The notes under the pieces were generated by a model that did no database searches, was not told the DNA's origin, and saw nothing but the letters and a program-made list of their open reading frames with translations. Made by a program: the position numbers and the translations under genes. This document shows, piece by piece, positions 8,766 through 17,263 of a stretch of 43,858 bases of DNA. Position 1 is the first letter of the stretch. Every line of letters starts with the position of its first letter. The stretch is from Bacteroidota bacterium (GTDB lineage Bacteria > Bacteroidota > Bacteroidia > Chitinophagales > Chitinophagaceae). The stretch is taken from the NCBI GenBank assembly GCA_947476825.1, contig CANJRV010000015.1, positions 1 to 43,858 of the forward strand. Direction: 5' to 3'.

Positions 8766-8797
8766 AATAAAATTTAGGAAGATTTTCTTAACCTAAA
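8766..8797 (-). terminator. Terminator of the nuoHIJ block
   Basis: On the minus strand TTTAGG, a 2-base bulge, AAGA, a 3-base loop, TCTT and CCTAAA form a hairpin, followed by TTTTATT. It lies 33 bases past the nuoJ stop and shows that transcription ends after nuoJ, with no nuoK. Confidence 0.6.
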
Positions 8798-8829
8798 AGC
8801 CAGTAAATCCGGATTCAAATAAATCCCTC

Positions 8830-9360
8830 TTACTCCGCTGTTTTCAACGCAGAATCTTTTTTTCCTAAAACAACTGCACCGACCATGGCGCTTAAAAATA
8901 ATACACTGGCAATTTCAAATGGAAAGACATAAGTTGTAAATAGTACCGTGCCTAAGTTTTTAATTAAACCAATATCTGTGCTATTGATTAAATCAATGTT
9001 TTTACCTTCTAATCCAGTTAAACTTGATTTGATAGCTGCCACCATAATCAATAGTAGCGCACCTCCTGAAACAACACCGGCAAATTGAACCAAGAAGTTT
9101 TTTTGCGGTTCTGTGTCACTATTCAAATTCATCAGCATAATGACAAATAAGAAAAGTACCATGATGGCACCAGCATAAACTATAATATTGACGATAGCTA
9201 GAAATTGCGCATTCATCAATACATAATGTCCAGATATGCAGAAAAATGTTAGGATAAGAAACAGTACGCTATTGATTGGGTTGCGACTCATAATAACACC
9301 AATGGCAAATGCCAGAGTGAATAAGCTCAATATCCAAAAAGTAATTTGATAAATATTCAT
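8830..9360 (-). CDS. nuoJ: NADH-quinone oxidoreductase subunit J
   Basis: 176 residues with five membrane segments typical of NuoJ/ND6, including the conserved region around VLMNAQFLAIVNIIVYAGAI with its central Tyr-Ala-Gly. It is a proton-pumping membrane-arm subunit of complex I. It starts 13 bases after the nuoI stop. In complete clusters nuoK overlaps or follows nuoJ; here a terminator and a convergent transporter gene follow instead. Confidence 0.93.
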   Translation of the reverse strand: MNIYQITFWILSLFTLAFAIGVIMSRNPINSVLFLILTFFCISGHYVLMNAQFLAIVNIIVYAGAIMVLFLFVIMLMNLNSDTEPQKNFLVQFAGVVSGGALLLIMVAAIKSSLTGLEGKNIDLINSTDIGLIKNLGTVLFTTYVFPFEIASVLFLSAMVGAVVLGKKDSALKTAE

Positions 9361-9373
9361 GACGAAGATAAAA

Positions 9374-9883
9374 CTAGTTTTTTGATGATGGATGCGGAAT
9401 CAATAAGTCATCCTTTTTATAAATAAATCCTTTTCGGTCGTAATTGGATGGCGCAAAAGTTTGGGTCAAATAAATAGCATCTTTAGGGCATGCTTCTTCG
9501 CATAGGCCACAAAAAATACAACGCAACATATTGATTTCATATTGAGCTGCATACTTTTCTTCTTTGTACAAATGCTCTTCACCAGTTTTTCGTTCAGCAG
9601 ATTCCATCGTAATTGCCTCGGCTGGACAGGATAGTGCACACAATCCACATGCAGTGCACTTTTCACGTCCTTCTTCATCGCGATTTAAAATATGTAAGCC
9701 ACGGAAAGTTGAACTAAAAGGACGCTTTACTTCTGGATAATTGATGGTTGCTTTTGGTTGGAAAATATGACCTAAGGTGATTTTTAAACCTTTCGCGATA
9801 GCAGGCAAATAAATTCTTTCCATGAAATTCATCGGACGTCTGTCTACTTGTTTTGCTTTGGTGGATATATTGGTATAAGGCAT
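9374..9883 (-). CDS. nuoI: NADH-quinone oxidoreductase subunit I
   Basis: 169 residues from the ATG at 9883, which I prefer to 9913 because the longer form starts inside nuoH. Two 8Fe-ferredoxin motifs are present, CTACGLCALSCP and CIFCGLCEEACP, holding clusters N6a and N6b that pass electrons toward the quinone site. The N-terminal region (about 10-60) carries the amphipathic part that docks on the membrane arm. Lies 13 bases after nuoH and 13 bases before nuoJ. Confidence 0.94.
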   Translation of the reverse strand: MPYTNISTKAKQVDRRPMNFMERIYLPAIAKGLKITLGHIFQPKATINYPEVKRPFSSTFRGLHILNRDEEGREKCTACGLCALSCPAEAITMESAERKTGEEHLYKEEKYAAQYEINMLRCIFCGLCEEACPKDAIYLTQTFAPSNYDRKGFIYKKDDLLIPHPSSKN

Positions 9884-9896
9884 ATTTAGAATTAAT

Positions 9897-10967
9897 TTAT
9901 TTTTGAAATGCAAGAATAATTGCGCCAGTAACTAGCATATTGAATAGAGCCAAAGGTATTAAACTTTTCCAACCTAAATCCATTAATTGATCATAGCGAA
10001 AGCGAGGAAGCGTCCAACGGATAAACATGAAAAACAGAATAAATGCAACTGCTTTTCCTAAAAGAACTAGGACGCCAATAATGGAAACGAAAAGTGGAGA
10101 AACATGCAGGGCAACCCAATCCATGCCTGGATAATTATAACCACCAAAAAATAATGAGCTCAAAATAATGGAGGTGATAAACATATTGATATACTCAGCA
10201 AATAGATAAAAACCTAATTTCATGGAACTAAATTCAGTATGGTATCCGCCAACTAATTCGCTTTCACATTCTGATAAATCAAATGGTGCACGATTCAATT
10301 CAGCAAAGGAGCAAACAATGAAAATAACAAACGCCAAAGGTTGTTTGAAGAAATTCCAAGTGAAATAGCCGTTATTCCAGAATCCATGTTGTTGCTCTAC
10401 AATTTCGCGCATGCTAAGACTACCTGACATCATCACTAATGCGATCAAACTTAAGCCCATCGCCAATTCGTAAGAAACTGCTTGTGCTGCAGCACGCAAA
10501 CCACTTAACAAGGAATATTTATTATTGCTCGCCCATGAGCCTAGCATAATGCCATACACACCCAAGCTCACCACACCAAAGATGAAAAGAATACCAATAT
10601 TGATATCGGCTACTTGTAAAGTAAAAACACTGCCATCCGCATGAACAATATTTGGTCCCCATGGGATAACTGCACTCGTCATACACGCCATCAGCATAGC
10701 TAACGAAGGTCCTAATATGAATAAAAACTTGTTGGAAAGGGTAGGGATGATTTCTTCTTTCATGAATAACTTCAATCCATCGGCAAGCGGTTGAAATAAG
10801 CCAAATGGGCCAGCTCTATTTGGACCTCTTCTATCCTGCATCACAGCAGCAACCTTTCGTTCAGCCCATGTGCTGTACATCGCAATTCCTAAAGAACCAC
10901 CTAATATTATAGACACCAGAATTACTTTTTCTAAAATAAATCCTAATGTAATTGCAGTCAAAATCAT
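9897..10967 (-). CDS. nuoH: NADH-quinone oxidoreductase subunit H
   Basis: 356 residues from the ATG at 10967. The family signature ERKVAAVMQDRRGPNRAGP is followed by the quinone-site loop containing ELNRAPFDLSECESELVGGYHTEF (both split here from longer conserved blocks). About eight to nine membrane segments. NuoH forms much of the quinone cavity and couples to proton pumping. A longer in-frame reading to 11075 would translate the heptamer repeat upstream and adds 36 residues without family similarity, so I rejected it. nuoABCDEFG are not adjacent. Confidence 0.94.
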   Translation of the reverse strand: MILTAITLGFILEKVILVSIILGGSLGIAMYSTWAERKVAAVMQDRRGPNRAGPFGLFQPLADGLKLFMKEEIIPTLSNKFLFILGPSLAMLMACMTSAVIPWGPNIVHADGSVFTLQVADINIGILFIFGVVSLGVYGIMLGSWASNNKYSLLSGLRAAAQAVSYELAMGLSLIALVMMSGSLSMREIVEQQHGFWNNGYFTWNFFKQPLAFVIFIVCSFAELNRAPFDLSECESELVGGYHTEFSSMKLGFYLFAEYINMFITSIILSSLFFGGYNYPGMDWVALHVSPLFVSIIGVLVLLGKAVAFILFFMFIRWTLPRFRYDQLMDLGWKSLIPLALFNMLVTGAIILAFQK

Positions 10968-11007
10968 GTAAGCGTAAATTAAGTGGGCAAAAGTAATATA
11001 ATAAATT

Positions 11008-11104
11008 GAAAGTCGAAAGTAGAAAGTCATAAGGCGTAAGGCATAAGGCTTAGGTATGTGAGAGGTAAGGCGCAAGGCATAAATAGTAGGTCGAAAGTCG
11101 AATA
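11008..11104. repeat. Degenerate heptanucleotide repeat array (locus 1)
   Basis: About a dozen 7-base units in partly kept register: GAAAGTC, GAAAGTA, GAAAGTC, ATAAGGC, GTAAGGC, ATAAGGC, then interrupted units and GAAAGTC again. It lies 41 bases upstream of the nuoH start, between divergent genes. The same family recurs at 13298-13416 and 20103-20164. Confidence 0.75.
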
Positions 11105-11111
11105 GTTTACC

Positions 11112-11237
11112 TTTGGAATTTGGAATTTTTCTCTTTGGAATTTCTCTTTTGGATTTGGGATTTGAATTTTGGAATTGAATTTTCGTACTTAGGATTCCCA
11201 GTTTGGAATTTGGAATTTTTCCCTTTGGAATTTGAAT
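11112..11237. repeat. TTTGGAA heptamer array
   Basis: Repeated TTTGGAA units, singly or as doublets, separated by TTTTTCTC/TTTTTCCC-type spacers: at about 11112, 11119, 11134, then variants TTTGGAT, TTGGGAT, and again at 11202, 11209 and 11224. The period is mainly 7. It runs up to the promoter of the acyl-CoA dehydrogenase gene. The region 10968-11271 contains nothing else recognisable besides the two arrays and that promoter. Confidence 0.7.
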
Positions 11238-11247
11238 AGTATGTTTG
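11217..11247 (+). promoter_or_regulatory. Promoter of acyl-CoA dehydrogenase gene
   Basis: TTTT at 11217-11220 (3 of 4 matches to the -33 TTTG), exactly 19 bases, then TATGTTTG at 11240-11247 (perfect TAnnTTTG). The ATG follows 24 bases later. Confidence 0.55.
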
Positions 11248-11271
11248 TGACCTAATTAAAACAACCACGAC

Positions 11272-12414
11272 ATGAATTTCCAATATACCGAAGAACAATT
11301 GATGATTCAACAAGCAGCGAGAGATTTTGCACAAACTGAATTATTGCCTGGTGTTATCGATCGAGATGAGCATCAAAAATTTCCAGCTGAACAAATTAAA
11401 AAATTGGGTGAGCTTGGGATGATGGGAATTATGGTAGATCCAAAATATGGTGGAGCGGGCATGGATACTATATCCTATGTATTGGCTATGGAAGAAATTT
11501 CAAAAGTAGATGCTTCTGCTTCTGTTGTGATGAGTGTGAATAATTCATTGGTGTGTTGGGGGTTAGAAACTTTTGGAAGTGAGGAACAAAAACAAAAATA
11601 TTTAGTACCTCTAGCCAGTGGTGAAGTCATTGGTGCATTTCTGTTGTCGGAACCAGAAGCGGGTAGCGATGCCACTTCACAAAGAACTACGGCTGAAGAT
11701 AAAGGTGATTATTATTTGTTGAATGGTACTAAGAATTGGATTACCAATGGTAATTCTGCTACGCATTATTTGGTTATAGCTCAAACAGATGTAGAGAAAA
11801 AACATAAAGGCATCAATGCATTTATTGTAGAGAAAGCATGGGATGGTGTGACTGTTGGTGCTAAAGAAAATAAAATGGGTATACGTGGAAGTGATACACA
11901 TTCTATTATGTTTCAAGATGTGAAGGTGCCTAAAGAAAATAGAATAGGTGAGGATGGGTTTGGATTTACGTTTGCCATGAAAGTATTGAGTGGTGGTCGT
12001 ATTGGCATTGCTGCACAAGCACTTGGAATTGCAAGTGGCGCCTATGAATTGGCGTTGAAATATTCGAAAGAGCGTAAAGCATTTGGTACCGAAATTATGA
12101 ATCATCAAGCCATACAATTCAAATTGGCAGACATGGCAACTGATATTGAATCAGCGCGTTTGCTTTGTATGAAAGCAGCTTGGCTTAAAGACCAACATTT
12201 GAATTATGATATGGCATCGGCCATGGCAAAATTATTTGCGTCTGAAATTGCACAAAGAGTAACTTCTGAAGCAGTGCAAATTCATGGCGGTTATGGCTAT
12301 GTAAAAGATTTTCATGTTGAACGATTGATGCGTGATGCAAAAATTACACAGATTTATGAAGGTACTAGTGAAGTGCAACGTATCGTCATAAGTCGTGGAG
12401 TATTGAAAGGATAG
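11272..12414 (+). CDS. Acyl-CoA dehydrogenase
   Basis: 380 residues, the standard length. The N-terminal helical domain, middle beta domain with LSEPEAGSDA and NGTKNWITNG, and C-terminal helices are all present. The catalytic base is Glu363 in IYEGTSEVQR, the position used by short- and medium-chain type dehydrogenases. The enzyme oxidises an acyl-CoA to the 2-enoyl-CoA with FAD and passes electrons to ETF. It is closest in pattern to butyryl/short-branched-chain enzymes; the exact chain length cannot be told. It stands alone, with its own promoter. Confidence 0.94.
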   Translation: MNFQYTEEQLMIQQAARDFAQTELLPGVIDRDEHQKFPAEQIKKLGELGMMGIMVDPKYGGAGMDTISYVLAMEEISKVDASASVVMSVNNSLVCWGLETFGSEEQKQKYLVPLASGEVIGAFLLSEPEAGSDATSQRTTAEDKGDYYLLNGTKNWITNGNSATHYLVIAQTDVEKKHKGINAFIVEKAWDGVTVGAKENKMGIRGSDTHSIMFQDVKVPKENRIGEDGFGFTFAMKVLSGGRIGIAAQALGIASGAYELALKYSKERKAFGTEIMNHQAIQFKLADMATDIESARLLCMKAAWLKDQHLNYDMASAMAKLFASEIAQRVTSEAVQIHGGYGYVKDFHVERLMRDAKITQIYEGTSEVQRIVISRGVLKG

Positions 12415-12439
12415 GAATTCATTTTCCGCAATATTCGGA

Positions 12440-12470
12440 TTTTATTTATTGGGCTTCACTGCTACATTTG
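12440..12470 (+). promoter_or_regulatory. Promoter of the AraC/alkyltransferase gene
   Basis: TTTT at 12440-12443, exactly 19 bases, then TACATTTG at 12463-12470. The ATG at 12477 is only six bases past the -7 box, so the transcript would start at or within a base or two of the start codon. Confidence 0.55.
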
Positions 12471-12476
12471 TGTTTG

Positions 12477-13313
12477 ATGACAAATCAAAAAGAGTGGAAT
12501 TATCAACGTATTGCAGATGCGATTGCATTTGTGAATGTGCATTATAAAGAGCAACCAAGCCTTGATGACATGGCAAAGCATGTCCATGTAAGTCCAACGC
12601 ATTTTCAAAAATTATTTACGGAATGGGCTGGTGTAAGTCCAAAGAAATTCATACAATTTTTGCGATTGGAATATGCAAAAAGTTTACTGCGTGAAAAACA
12701 AATGACTCTGTTTGATGTTGCACACGAAACCAATTTTTCAAGCACGAGTAGATTGCACGATTTGTTTATTGGCATAGTTGCCATGACGCCAGCCGAATAC
12801 AAAAATGGCGGCGCATCATTACAAATTCAATACAGTGAAGCAGGAAGTCCGTTTGGTAAGATGTTAATTGCTTCTACCGATAAAGGAATTTGTCATTTGG
12901 TTTTTGTAGAGGAAAATGAGGATACACTTCTGTCCTTAAAGAAACAATTTCCGAATGCAAATTTGGTAAATGGAGCAAATGAGATGCATGTAGAAGTTAT
13001 TCAGTTTTTTAGCACCTTACAGGCGAATAAACCATTGTCATTACATCTCAAAGGAACTGATTTTCAATTGAAAGTTTGGGAGGCTTTATTAAAAATTCCC
13101 AGTGGGGAATTAACATCGTATGGAAAGCTTGCACAAGAATTACAACATCCAAAAGCATCTCGTGCCGTTGGCACAGCCATTGGCAATAATCCTATCGCAT
13201 TTTCAATTCCTTGTCACCGTGTCATTCAAGCTAGCGGCGCACTAGGTGGCTATCGTTGGGGACTAATACGCAAACAAGCGATGATAGGATGGGAAGGAAG
13301 TCGTAAGTCATAA
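12477..13313 (+). CDS. AraC-type regulator fused to methylated-DNA-protein cysteine methyltransferase
   Basis: 278 residues from the ATG at 12477; an upstream TTG at 12468 is part of the promoter box and is rejected. Residues 1-95 hold an AraC-type pair of helix-turn-helices (YAKSLLREKQMTLFDVAHET). The rest is an O6-alkylguanine-DNA alkyltransferase with the acceptor Cys246 in IPCHRVI and the RAVGTAIGNNP loop. It resembles E. coli Ada without the N-terminal zinc/phosphotriester domain, so it probably repairs O6-alkylguanine and may regulate itself or repair genes. The last codons and the stop lie in the heptamer array that follows, so the natural C-terminus may have been replaced. Confidence 0.92.
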   Translation: MTNQKEWNYQRIADAIAFVNVHYKEQPSLDDMAKHVHVSPTHFQKLFTEWAGVSPKKFIQFLRLEYAKSLLREKQMTLFDVAHETNFSSTSRLHDLFIGIVAMTPAEYKNGGASLQIQYSEAGSPFGKMLIASTDKGICHLVFVEENEDTLLSLKKQFPNANLVNGANEMHVEVIQFFSTLQANKPLSLHLKGTDFQLKVWEALLKIPSGELTSYGKLAQELQHPKASRAVGTAIGNNPIAFSIPCHRVIQASGALGGYRWGLIRKQAMIGWEGSRKS

Positions 13314-13416
13314 GTCGTAAGTCGTAAGTAGAAAGTAAAAAGTAGAAAGTAGTTAGTTTTGAGTAGTTAGTAGTTAGTAGTTAGAAAGTAGAAAGTAAAA
13401 AGTAGTTAGTATTTAG
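13298..13416. repeat. Degenerate heptanucleotide repeat array (locus 2)
   Basis: About sixteen units with a 7-base period: GTAAGTC, ATAAGTC, GTAAGTC, GTAAGTA, GAAAGTA, AAAAGTA, GAAAGTA, then GTAGTTA three times, GAAAGTA twice, AAAAGTA and GTTAGTA. The array begins inside the 3' end of the alkyltransferase gene and provides its final residues and TAA stop. Confidence 0.85.
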
Positions 13417-13442
13417 AAAAGCAATACTCTCCAAACACGAAA

Positions 13443-13494
13443 CACCCTAGCTTTGAAAGGGCGACATATAAAAGCGATGGGCGTAGCCCATTGG
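13443..13494. repeat. Palindromic intergenic element
   Basis: Between convergent genes lies CACCCTAGCTTTGAAAGGGC, then ATGGGC-GTA-GCCCAT (13477-13491), a perfect 6-bp hairpin with a 3-base loop. GC content is higher than in the surroundings. There is no T run, so it is not a standard terminator. It has the look of a dispersed repeat but I see only one copy here. Confidence 0.4.
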
Positions 13495-13522
13495 GGAAAG
13501 AGAATGAGAAAGAGAATGAGTG

Positions 13523-14752
13523 TTAAATCACCACCCGCTCAATGCAATTACTACCAAATGAATAAGGTAAATAAGCCAGACTAGAAATTGGTTTTGTGAT
13601 AATGAGTTTTGCCTTTTTGCCAATGGAAATACTACCTAATGTATCTTGTAATTCCATGGCAATGGCACCATTCATTGTACAAGCATTGATCGCCTCTTCG
13701 GGCGTCATTTTCATTTGGGTACAGGCTAAAGATAGTATCAAATTCATATTGCCGCTAGGGCAAGAACCTGGATTGTAATCCGTTGCCAATGCGACTGGAA
13801 GTCCTGCGTCTATTAGCTTTCGAGCGGGTTGATAATGCATGGCTAAAAAAAATGCAGCACCTGGTAATAGGGTAGGCATGGTATTCGATTGGAGCAAACA
13901 ATTTACTTCCTCATCGTCCATAGTTTCCAAATGATCAACGCTGATGGCATTGTGTTTTACACCTATTTGTACACCACCACTATTGTATAATTGGTTCGCA
14001 TGAATTTTTGGTTTGAGTCCGTATTTAGCGCCTGCAGTTAGGATGCGATCGGTTTCATCTACATTAAAAAAGCCTCGCTCACAAAATACATCTATATAAT
14101 CTGCTAATCCTTCATCAGCAATTTGAGGCAACATCCTTTCGATAATTAATTGGATATATGCTTCGTGATTTTCTTTGTATTCTAAAGGAAATGCATGAGC
14201 ACCTAAGAAGCTGGCTTTAATATCTAGATTTGAATTTTCTTTCAGCTTGCGTATCACTCGAAGCATTTTTAATTCTCCCGCAAAACTAAGTCCATAGCCA
14301 CTTTTGATTTCAATTGCACCTGTGCCAAGTTGTTTTACTTCTTCTAATTTTGGTAATGAGATATCGTATAATTCGGCTTCGCTAATTTCTTGCATTCGTC
14401 TTGCCGAGTTTAATATTCCTCCACCTCGCTTGGCTATTTCTTCATAAGATAAGCCATGTATTCGGTCAATAAATTCTAGTTCGCGAGAATGTGAAAAGAC
14501 AAGATGGGTATGTGAATCACACCACATAGGTAATACTATTCTGTTGGATAAATTTTCTGTTTTATCGGCATGGATATTTTCAGGTAATTGTTCCATGGTA
14601 CCATAATCCAAAATAATATTATTTTCGATCAACAGCCAAGCATTTTCTATCTGTGGTAATATCGCCATTTCTTTGCCACGAACGGCATGAGTTTGATCAA
14701 CTTTATTTCGAGTTTGTACTAATTGTTTGATATGTGTAAATAGAGTTCGCAT
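13523..14752 (-). CDS. hutI: Imidazolonepropionase
   Basis: 409 residues, the usual length for HutI, an amidohydrolase that opens 4-imidazolone-5-propionate to N-formimino-glutamate in histidine degradation. Visible features are the metal-binding CDSHTHLVF strand, the family-specific FIDRIHGLSYEEIAKRGGG segment (split from a longer block), IKSGYGL, the HANQL metal histidine and ATDYNPGSCPS near the active site. No other hut gene (hutH, hutU, hutG) is in the window, so the pathway genes are dispersed in this genome or were lost. Confidence 0.95.
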   Translation of the reverse strand: MRTLFTHIKQLVQTRNKVDQTHAVRGKEMAILPQIENAWLLIENNIILDYGTMEQLPENIHADKTENLSNRIVLPMWCDSHTHLVFSHSRELEFIDRIHGLSYEEIAKRGGGILNSARRMQEISEAELYDISLPKLEEVKQLGTGAIEIKSGYGLSFAGELKMLRVIRKLKENSNLDIKASFLGAHAFPLEYKENHEAYIQLIIERMLPQIADEGLADYIDVFCERGFFNVDETDRILTAGAKYGLKPKIHANQLYNSGGVQIGVKHNAISVDHLETMDDEEVNCLLQSNTMPTLLPGAAFFLAMHYQPARKLIDAGLPVALATDYNPGSCPSGNMNLILSLACTQMKMTPEEAINACTMNGAIAMELQDTLGSISIGKKAKLIITKPISSLAYLPYSFGSNCIERVVI

Positions 14753-14840
14753 GGAATAATATTTTGATGCTGGATCTGGTTTTTATTTTTAACAGAAGGA
14801 AAAGAACAAGTTGTTTTGAAACGGAGATAGTAGGTGTGTC

Positions 14841-14917
14841 GCGGCAACGATAGTAGTGGAAATCCTTTTTGCTTGCTCTGAAGCAAAAAGATTGAAACGG
14901 ATAGCGTGCCCGCCGCC
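14841..14917 (+). repeat. 77-bp imperfect palindromic repeat, copy A
   Basis: Starts GCGGCAACGATAGTAGTGG, contains CTTTTTGC paired with GCAAAAAG as an internal stem, and ends GTGCCCGCCGCC. It is exactly the same length as copies at 16997-17073 (inverted) and 31619-31695. Its loop differs from the other two and partly resembles their loop read in reverse complement. Lies between the hutI start and the porQ end. Confidence 0.8.
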
Positions 14918-14948
14918 CAAATGATGCATTAGAAATAGATGGGAATCT

Positions 14949-16052
14949 TTAATTATAACTGCTCGCATATTTTTCTGCCCAATTTATTTTATTGCCGCCC
15001 TTGCCAAATCCAATGATGTCGTGCATTCGAAAGTTGATGCCGACTTCATGATAAGGGCCTGCAATATGGTAGTAGGATTGTGCGTAATGGATCGTAAATT
15101 TATTGGCATAGAGTCCGCCGCCTAATGAAAAACCAGACATGCCTTTGCGCTCAGAGATGGCTAATTCAGAGCGTCGTAGGTGATTGTAACCCACACTGAA
15201 TTCTAATCGTTTGCCCAAATTAACATCCAATGCAAATACAATATGACGAAAGAATTTGTCGGCGAAATATTTCTTTGTTTTGGTAGAAGTTGTAGTATCC
15301 GAAAACAATAATTGATTGCTCACTTGGTCGGCAGGATTATCATATCGCACATCCCATTGGTACAAATGATGACCTAACATCATGAAAGAAAAAGGCGCTT
15401 TTTTAAATTTTTTGGTGATGCCTAATTGCAAATCCAAAGGCATGGGTTGCGATTCATTGGGGTCATATTTTTTCAAAGCAATGCCTGCATTTTTGATGGC
15501 TGCACCAAAATACCATTGGCTATTTGTATCGGCATAAGCCAAACCAAAATCGAATAAGATCGCGCTTGATTTTTTTGTAAGCAATTGGGAGTTTGCCAAT
15601 TTTAATGCAGTGCCAAAACGCCATTTTTCTAAGTAACTTTTGGATGCATTGAGTTGTATCGCATAATCTACAGCATGCCCATCGCCATTGATATTGCCAA
15701 GTGCATCGGTTAAGGTAAAACTGCCATATTTTAAATAGTGAATGCCAAATCCAAAGGTCGTATTGATGCTTGGTGCGTGGTGCGCATAGAAAAGATTCAT
15801 GACTTTGGTATCGGCATAATAGGAGTTGTAATTCAATCCAAGATGTGTATGGAATTCTGGTCTTAAAAGCGCTGGATTTGCCATACTCATCATCACATCT
15901 TTGGTAGGACTGATAATGGATATGCCGCCCAATGCACTGATATGTGGACTTGGAGAAAGTCGTAAAAATTCAAATGCTCTTTGTCCACCTACTACTTGAG
16001 CTTGCAAGGAATGACATGCGCTAAGGAGAATAAGCAGTAAGTATTTTTTCAT
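14949..16052 (-). CDS. porQ: Type IX secretion system protein PorQ
   Basis: 367 residues from the ATG at 16052, which gives a clean signal peptide (about 1-18, ending LQAQ); the in-frame ATGs at 16100 and 16097 precede it by 16 residues and lack a signal. The start of the mature protein, QVVGGQRAFEFLRLSPSPH followed by SALGG, is diagnostic for PorQ, as is the beta-barrel pattern after it. PorQ is an outer-membrane component of the T9SS associated with PorU/PorV in the sortase-attachment step. It fits the several T9SS cargo proteins in this window. A TATATTTG box lies 24 bases upstream. Confidence 0.9.
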   Translation of the reverse strand: MKKYLLLILLSACHSLQAQVVGGQRAFEFLRLSPSPHISALGGISIISPTKDVMMSMANPALLRPEFHTHLGLNYNSYYADTKVMNLFYAHHAPSINTTFGFGIHYLKYGSFTLTDALGNINGDGHAVDYAIQLNASKSYLEKWRFGTALKLANSQLLTKKSSAILFDFGLAYADTNSQWYFGAAIKNAGIALKKYDPNESQPMPLDLQLGITKKFKKAPFSFMMLGHHLYQWDVRYDNPADQVSNQLLFSDTTTSTKTKKYFADKFFRHIVFALDVNLGKRLEFSVGYNHLRRSELAISERKGMSGFSLGGGLYANKFTIHYAQSYYHIAGPYHEVGINFRMHDIIGFGKGGNKINWAEKYASSYN

Positions 16053-16076
16053 AAGGGCTATTAAACGATGAATGTT

Positions 16077-16084
16077 CAAATATA
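16077..16084 (-). promoter_or_regulatory. -7 promoter box of porQ
   Basis: Minus-strand TATATTTG fits TAnnTTTG, 24 bases before the chosen porQ ATG. It lies inside the rejected longer porQ reading, which supports the shorter start. No TTTG at the right distance upstream. Confidence 0.4.
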
Positions 16085-16209
16085 TTTTATTTTCCATCAA
16101 ATTCTTGTTTGTACTTCGTATAATTTGTTTTCCTTTACAAAATGGACGGGTCGCGCATTGTATAAGATGTTGTGCCTCTCTTTATTTTTACATTCGTCAT
16201 TTATCTTGC

Positions 16210-16950
16210 ATGTCACTGAATAAAAGAATTGGGCTTGGTTTTTTTCTGCTTTTGATGGTAGGATTATATATAGCCGATCGATTTTATTTTATTAAGAAAC
16301 CTATTATTTATGCCAACTTTGGTATAAGCATTCCGGCAGGATATACTACGCATGGCATTGATGTGTCACGTTATCAAAAAGATATTGATTGGGATTTGGT
16401 AAGTAAAATGACAGACCAAGGACAACATTTATCTTTCGCGATTGTGAAAGCAACCGAAGGCACCAATTTAGTAGATAATTGTTTTTCTTGTAATTGGAAA
16501 GCCTTGCAGACTAAGCCTTTGATCAGAGGCGCTTATTTATATTTTCATGCGAATAAAAGTGGGAAGTCGCAAGCAGAATATTTTATTTCGAAGGTCAAAT
16601 TGGAAGAAGGAGATTTGCCGCCAATCGTGGATATTGAAGAACGATTTGGGATGCCTGATGTGAAGTTGCGCAATGCATTGCAAGAGTGTTTGAATACCTT
16701 GGAAAAGAAGTATAAACACAAGCCGCTCATATATTCCAACGTAGATTTTTACGAAAAAAGATTAGGAACCCAATTTGATGACTATCCATTTTGGGCAGCG
16801 CATTACGAGCAAGTGTCGGAGCCACGTATACAAAGAAATTGGTTGATGTGGCAGCACAATTGTAAGGGGCATGTCAATGGCATTGCAGTGGATGTAGATT
16901 TTAATGTGGTGAATGGCAGCTTGTTTACCTTGAGTGATTTGTGCTTGTGA
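16210..16950 (+). CDS. GH25 lysozyme-type muramidase, membrane anchored
   Basis: 246 residues from the ATG at 16210; the longer reading from 16072 overlaps the porQ promoter and adds a second odd hydrophobic stretch. One N-terminal membrane segment (about 8-26) anchors a glycoside hydrolase family 25 domain. Motifs are HGIDVSRYQKDIDW (first active-site Asp), FAIVKATEGT, and PPIVDIEE, which carries the catalytic Asp/Glu pair; the end WQHNCKGHVNGIAVDVDFN is typical. GH25 enzymes cleave the MurNAc-GlcNAc bond of peptidoglycan. The anchor points to periplasmic wall remodelling rather than secretion. Confidence 0.92.
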   Translation: MSLNKRIGLGFFLLLMVGLYIADRFYFIKKPIIYANFGISIPAGYTTHGIDVSRYQKDIDWDLVSKMTDQGQHLSFAIVKATEGTNLVDNCFSCNWKALQTKPLIRGAYLYFHANKSGKSQAEYFISKVKLEEGDLPPIVDIEERFGMPDVKLRNALQECLNTLEKKYKHKPLIYSNVDFYEKRLGTQFDDYPFWAAHYEQVSEPRIQRNWLMWQHNCKGHVNGIAVDVDFNVVNGSLFTLSDLCL

Positions 16951-16996
16951 TTTTTTTTGTACACGAAGAGGAAGCGAAATTTTCAATATAAGTGAT

Positions 16997-17073
16997 GGCG
17001 GCGCACACGCTTTACGTTCCAATCTTTTTGCTTGCTTCGCTGCAAAAAGGATTTCCACTACAATCGTTGCCGC
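16997..17073 (-). repeat. 77-bp imperfect palindromic repeat, copy B
   Basis: Read on the minus strand it starts GCGGCAACGATTGTAGTGG and ends GTGTGCGCCGCC; it differs from copy C at only a few positions. Just outside it, GATGCATT extends the similarity on one side. The whole gap 16951-17263 contains nothing else I can identify. Confidence 0.8.
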
Positions 17074-17263
17074 AATGCATCCACTAAAAAAGCATTTGTA
17101 CATTTTCTATTTTGTTTGTCGATTTGTTTATGTGAAAATGGAATAGATTTCTTTCAAGTAAATCGTTATGTAGGAAACGGTAATTCAAGGTTTATTCAAC
17201 TTAAATTCTAGATTGGGAAAGTCCGCAGAATCGATTAATTTTAGTGATAAATAAAAACAAAAA

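Noticed and set aside
10968-11075. N-terminal extension of NuoH to 392 residues
   Set aside because: The added codons translate the heptamer repeat array and have no counterpart in NuoH; the ATG at 10967 gives the normal length.
16072-16209. Longer start for the GH25 muramidase
   Set aside because: The extra 46 residues overlap the porQ promoter and upstream region, include several cysteines and a second hydrophobic stretch, and do not match the family.
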